Notes under the pieces: model-generated
What the model was told of the DNA's origin: nothing
Seen by the model: the letters and a program-made list of their open reading frames with translations, nothing else
The model's database searches: none
Program-made: the position numbers and the translations under genes
From: an uncultured Alphaproteobacteria bacterium
GTDB lineage: Bacteria; Pseudomonadota; Alphaproteobacteria; Rickettsiales; UBA1997
DNA: 19,230 bases
Reading direction: 5' to 3'
Assembly (NCBI GenBank): GCA_903959715.1
Contig: CAJBXX010000175.1
Coordinates: 1 to 19,230 of the forward strand
In this document: one piece after another, positions 15,633 to 19,230 of the stretch
How the letters are laid out: each line of letters starts with the position of its first letter
Position numbering within the stretch: position 1 is the stretch's first letter

Positions 15633-16560
15633 AATTATTTTTTATAAATTTTTGTAACTTTATCATATCAAGCCAAGCAAGCCTTTTTTTTCCAGGCTGA
15701 CGCATTAAAAAAGATGGATGAAAAATAGTAAATATTTTAGTTTTATTCTCTAAAAATTGCGGTGAAAAATCAAGAAATTGACCGCGAATTTTACTTATGG
15801 TTTCTGAGGTTTCAATTATTGCACTCATGGCGGTAGCGCCAACTAAAATTATAACTTTTGGATTGAAAAGTTGCAAATGTCTTTCGACAAAAGGTCGACA
15901 AATTGCCAACTCTTCCGCGGTCGGACGACGATTTCCAGGTGGACGCCAAAAAATTACATTAGTGATATAATAATCTTTCTCACGAGTTAAATTTACAGCA
16001 CTAAGCATTGCCGTTAACATTTCACCCGAATCCCCACAAAAAGGGACACCTCGCAAATCCTCATGATTTCCCGGAGCCTCGCCGATAATCATAATTTTGG
16101 AATCAGGATTACCGTCGGAAAAAACTGTATTGGTTGCCATTTTTTTAAGATTACAACCCTCAAAATTTTCAACAATTTCTTTAAGTTCAGCAATATTTTG
16201 AGCTTTATTTGACAAAGCTCGAGCATTTTCAATAATCTGATTTAACGATAAAAATTTCTCATCAATATTTGATAATTTATTTTCCATAGAATTTATTTGA
16301 TTTTTTTTTGCTAATTCTGCCAAAGCTTGGGAGGTCGAAGAAATGTTTTTAATATTTGAAATAATTGGTAATTGTTGAACTCTTTGTTGCTCTTGTGGCT
16401 TTTCTTTATTAACTTCTTGCACAAAATTTACAGTTTTTTCACTGATTTTTTTTTCATTTTCTATTTTAAATTTATCATTTATGTCACTTGAAAATATTTC
16501 ATTAAGTTCATTTTGTTCATAAAATTCTAAAACCTCTGAAAAATTATATTTTTGCTTCAT
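15622..16560 (-). CDS. Family-4-type uracil-DNA glycosylase
   Basis: This DNA-repair enzyme would remove uracil from DNA. The catalytic domain occupies about residues 130-310, with motif I GEAPGNHED (160-168) and the PFCGDSGEMLTAML block. The alphaproteobacterial form NVIFWRPPGNRRPT (201-214) and motif HPSFLM (281-286) follow. Of the four cysteines that hold the Fe-S cluster in family-4 enzymes, only C136 and C221 can be matched. The first Cys of the CxxC pair is absent, and the position before RPP is Trp205. The cluster may therefore be absent or altered. The first 130 residues are a polar, Gln/Lys/Glu-rich, probably disordered or helical extension. It overlaps hisZ by 11 nt and starts 5 nt after nrdR. 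Confidence 0.9.
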   Translation of the reverse strand: MKQKYNFSEVLEFYEQNELNEIFSSDINDKFKIENEKKISEKTVNFVQEVNKEKPQEQQRVQQLPIISNIKNISSTSQALAELAKKNQINSMENKLSNIDEKFLSLNQIIENARALSNKAQNIAELKEIVENFEGCNLKKMATNTVFSDGNPDSKIMIIGEAPGNHEDLRGVPFCGDSGEMLTAMLSAVNLTREKDYYITNVIFWRPPGNRRPTAEELAICRPFVERHLQLFNPKVIILVGATAMSAIIETSETISKIRGQFLDFSPQFLENKTKIFTIFHPSFLMRQPGKKRLAWLDMIKLQKFIKNNYEE

Positions 16561-16565
16561 CGGAG

Positions 16566-17012
16566 TTAAATAATTTTTTTAATAAATTTTTGAAAATCAT
16601 CGGTTTTTTCAAAATTTTTATACACCGATGCAAAGCGAACAAATGCAACTTTATCAAGTTTTTCGAGGGAATTCATGACTATTTCGCCAATTTTAGAAGA
16701 TAAAATTTCAGTTTCATTTTCAACTTCAAGTTGACGCACAATATTATTGACCAATCTTTCAACTTGTAGATCGGAAACGGGTCGCTTTCGTACCGCCATT
16801 TCAATTGATTTTTTTAATTTTTCTGGATCAAAAATTTTTTTATCACCATTTTTTTTAACAACGGTAATTTCACGAAGTTGAATTCTTTCGAATGTGGTAA
16901 ATCTGGAATCGCAAGCCGAACAATATCTTCGTCTTTTTATCGCCTCGCCATCATCAGAAATTCTACTATCTTTTACTTGAGTTTCTAGGTTTCCACAAAA
17001 TGGGCATCGCAT
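16566..17012 (-). CDS. nrdR: Transcriptional repressor NrdR
   Basis: NrdR represses ribonucleotide reductase genes in response to ATP/dATP. The 148-residue protein has an N-terminal zinc ribbon with C3-x2-C6 (MRCPFCGN) and C31-x2-C34 (YCSACDSRF). An ATP-cone domain follows from about residue 46 (REITVVKKNGDKKIFDPEKLKKSI) and continues to VAFVRFASVYKNF near the end. Length is typical. It lies 65 nt after atpC and 5 nt before the UDG gene. It probably shares their transcript, which would tie dNTP control and uracil repair to ATP synthase expression. No NrdR box was seen nearby. Confidence 0.97.
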   Translation of the reverse strand: MRCPFCGNLETQVKDSRISDDGEAIKRRRYCSACDSRFTTFERIQLREITVVKKNGDKKIFDPEKLKKSIEMAVRKRPVSDLQVERLVNNIVRQLEVENETEILSSKIGEIVMNSLEKLDKVAFVRFASVYKNFEKTDDFQKFIKKII

Positions 17013-17077
17013 ATTTAATGCTAAATAATTTTTTAATTTAAAGACTTTTTGGCAAAAATACTATTCTTGAATTAAAT

Positions 17078-17329
17078 TTAATTGACCAATATCAACAATT
17101 TTTCTTCGCCCTGCATTTCAGCAAAACCACCCTTTATAATAACGGTTTTGAAGATATTTTGCGAATCGTCATAAAGTTGAATTTCACCATCGCGAAGATT
17201 AGAAATTATCGCTTCATGACCATGCATAATTCCTAGGTCTCCCGAAATGGCAGGGACGACCGCAATGGTGCAAGAACCCTTAAAAATCAGACCTTCTATC
17301 GATATTATTTCAATTTTTAAATCCGCCAT
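17078..17329 (-). CDS. atpC: F1F0 ATP synthase epsilon subunit, short form
   Basis: Epsilon sits at the foot of the central stalk and, in many bacteria, inhibits ATP hydrolysis through its C-terminal helices. The 83-residue product contains the N-terminal beta-sandwich motif: KIEIISIEGLIFKG, then VPAISGDLGIMHGHEA, then a sheet ending GGFAEMQGEEKLLILVN. It stops where the C-terminal helical hairpin would begin, whereas typical epsilon is about 110-140 residues. Past the stop the frame reads only a short stretch before another stop, so this does not look like a recent frameshift. It follows atpD by 32 nt. Confidence 0.95.
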   Translation of the reverse strand: MADLKIEIISIEGLIFKGSCTIAVVPAISGDLGIMHGHEAIISNLRDGEIQLYDDSQNIFKTVIIKGGFAEMQGEEKLLILVN

Positions 17330-17361
17330 AAATGAATTTTTTCCCTCTATTTAAAATTCTA

Positions 17362-18792
<1,431 letters not shown>

Positions 18793-18928
18793 TTAAGATT
18801 TATTTCATTCCAATTTTAAAATTATAAAAAATCCATAAGACCCTTTAAATCAAGGCTTGGGAAGTTTATTTTAATTTTAATTAATTGTTTTGAGAATTTT
18901 GATCGTTAAAATATTAAATTAATTAACG

Positions 18929-18956
18929 AACATATAATATCATTTTGCCTCGACAA
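18929..18956 (-). promoter_or_regulatory. Possible promoter of atpD-atpC
   Basis: The minus strand reads TTGTCG at 18956-18951 and TATGTT at 18934-18929, separated by 16 bp, a weak sigma-70-like pair. It would give a leader of about 140 nt before atpD. The 234 bp between the atpD start and the terminator-like hairpin contain no supported gene and are highly AT-rich, so this call is tentative. Confidence 0.25.
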
Positions 18957-19031
18957 TTTAACCACCTTAACTCAAAGTGCAAGCAAAAAACTAAAAATTT
19001 TCAACACTTAAATTTAGGTTATTCGCGTTTA

Positions 19032-19056
19032 AAAAATAGCCTAAACGGCTATTTTT
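19032..19056. terminator. Bidirectional intrinsic terminator-like hairpin
   Basis: A perfect 10-bp stem, AAAAATAGCC (19032-19041) with GGCTATTTTT (19047-19056), encloses a 5-nt loop. On the minus strand the GC core is followed by a run of six T, and on the plus strand by five T, so it could work both ways. It probably ends a minus-strand transcript coming from beyond the right edge and insulates the atpD promoter. Confidence 0.75.
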
Positions 19057-19230
19057 AGCGAAGAACGGGATCAGGAGCGAAGCGACGCAATCCCAGTCGC
19101 GGAGTCGTCTTCGAAATCAAAATGAAATTTTGATTGAGAAAAGCGACGAAGCACCAATCCAAACAAAAACTCAAAAAACCCAAATCTCATCGCGGATACG
19201 GCGATTTACTCGCCGTGAAGCGATTCAACT
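19057..19230. repeat. GC-richer palindrome cluster, possible dispersed palindromic element
   Basis: This segment is visibly richer in GC than its neighbours and contains three nested or adjacent inverted repeats. They are GGGAT (19067-19071) with ATCCC (19090-19094), AATCAAAAT (19115-19123) with ATTTTGATT (19127-19135), and ATCGC...ACGGCGA (19189-19204) with TCGCCGT...GCGAT (19210-19224). The 8-mer AAGCGACG occurs twice (19080-19087 and 19141-19148). The GCGAAGCGACGCAATCC wording resembles intergenic palindromic repeats known from Rickettsia and other alphaproteobacteria. No gene is supported. A 39-codon minus-strand frame (19071-19190) looks like repeat translation. Confidence 0.5.

Noticed and set aside
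18900..18930. TTAA-rich sequence resembling a CtrA box
   Set aside because: The TTAA-N7-TTAAC spacing is not met, and such motifs are expected by chance in this AT-rich stretch.
19071..19190. A 39-codon minus-strand frame beginning MRFGFFEF
   Set aside because: It is contained in the palindrome cluster, its end reads through repeat wording, and it resembles no known protein family.

Overview
The window is a stretch of an AT-rich bacterial chromosome, most likely from an alphaproteobacterium. Evidence for this includes the truB-rpsO-pnp cluster, an alphaproteobacterial-type Fur without CxxC zinc motifs, a family-4 uracil-DNA glycosylase of the single-Cys 'CxLK..ATN' type, a kinase-fold ThrB, and an F1-ATPase cluster without F0 genes. 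The low GC recalls Rickettsiales, Holosporales or SAR11-like genomes. ThrB and a HisZ-like protein suggest that some amino-acid synthesis is retained. Genus cannot be fixed from the sequence alone. Coding density is high, intergenic regions are very AT-rich, and few starts have a recognisable Shine-Dalgarno sequence.

Region 1 (1-7904, minus strand). Reading in the direction of transcription: a 58-aa Trm112/UPF0434 protein, rlmE, atpH-atpA-atpG (F1 delta, alpha, gamma), truB, rpsO and pnp. pnp runs off the left edge and ends in a repetitive Arg/Asp/Gly tail. The rpsO leader carries a UACG-tetraloop hairpin and a competing long-range pairing.

Region 2 (7977-10069, plus strand). A degenerate tRNA-Pro-like sequence is followed by a two-gene unit: an agmatinase/arginase-family ureohydrolase and an AstE/aspartoacylase-like M14 deacylase, overlapping by 4 nt.

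Region 3 (10091-13815). guaB (minus) is divergent from a plus-strand operon fur-thrB-pgeF.

Region 4 (13812-18786, minus strand). Reading in the direction of transcription: atpD-atpC (F1 beta and a short epsilon), nrdR, a family-4 UDG, a HisZ-like protein, then parA. A near-consensus parS site lies just upstream of a parA promoter-like sequence. No parB follows parA, which ends against pgeF with overlapping stop codons.

Region 5 (18787-19230). No gene is supported here. It holds the atpD leader, a strong bidirectional terminator-like hairpin and a GC-richer cluster of palindromes resembling a dispersed palindromic repeat.

The most notable points are the F1-ATPase operon split and permuted into atpDC ... 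atpHAG, the parS-parA locus without adjacent parB, the Trm112-RlmE pairing, the possible structural switch in the rpsO leader, the PNPase tail, and the tRNA remnant beside the ureohydrolase-deacylase pair.
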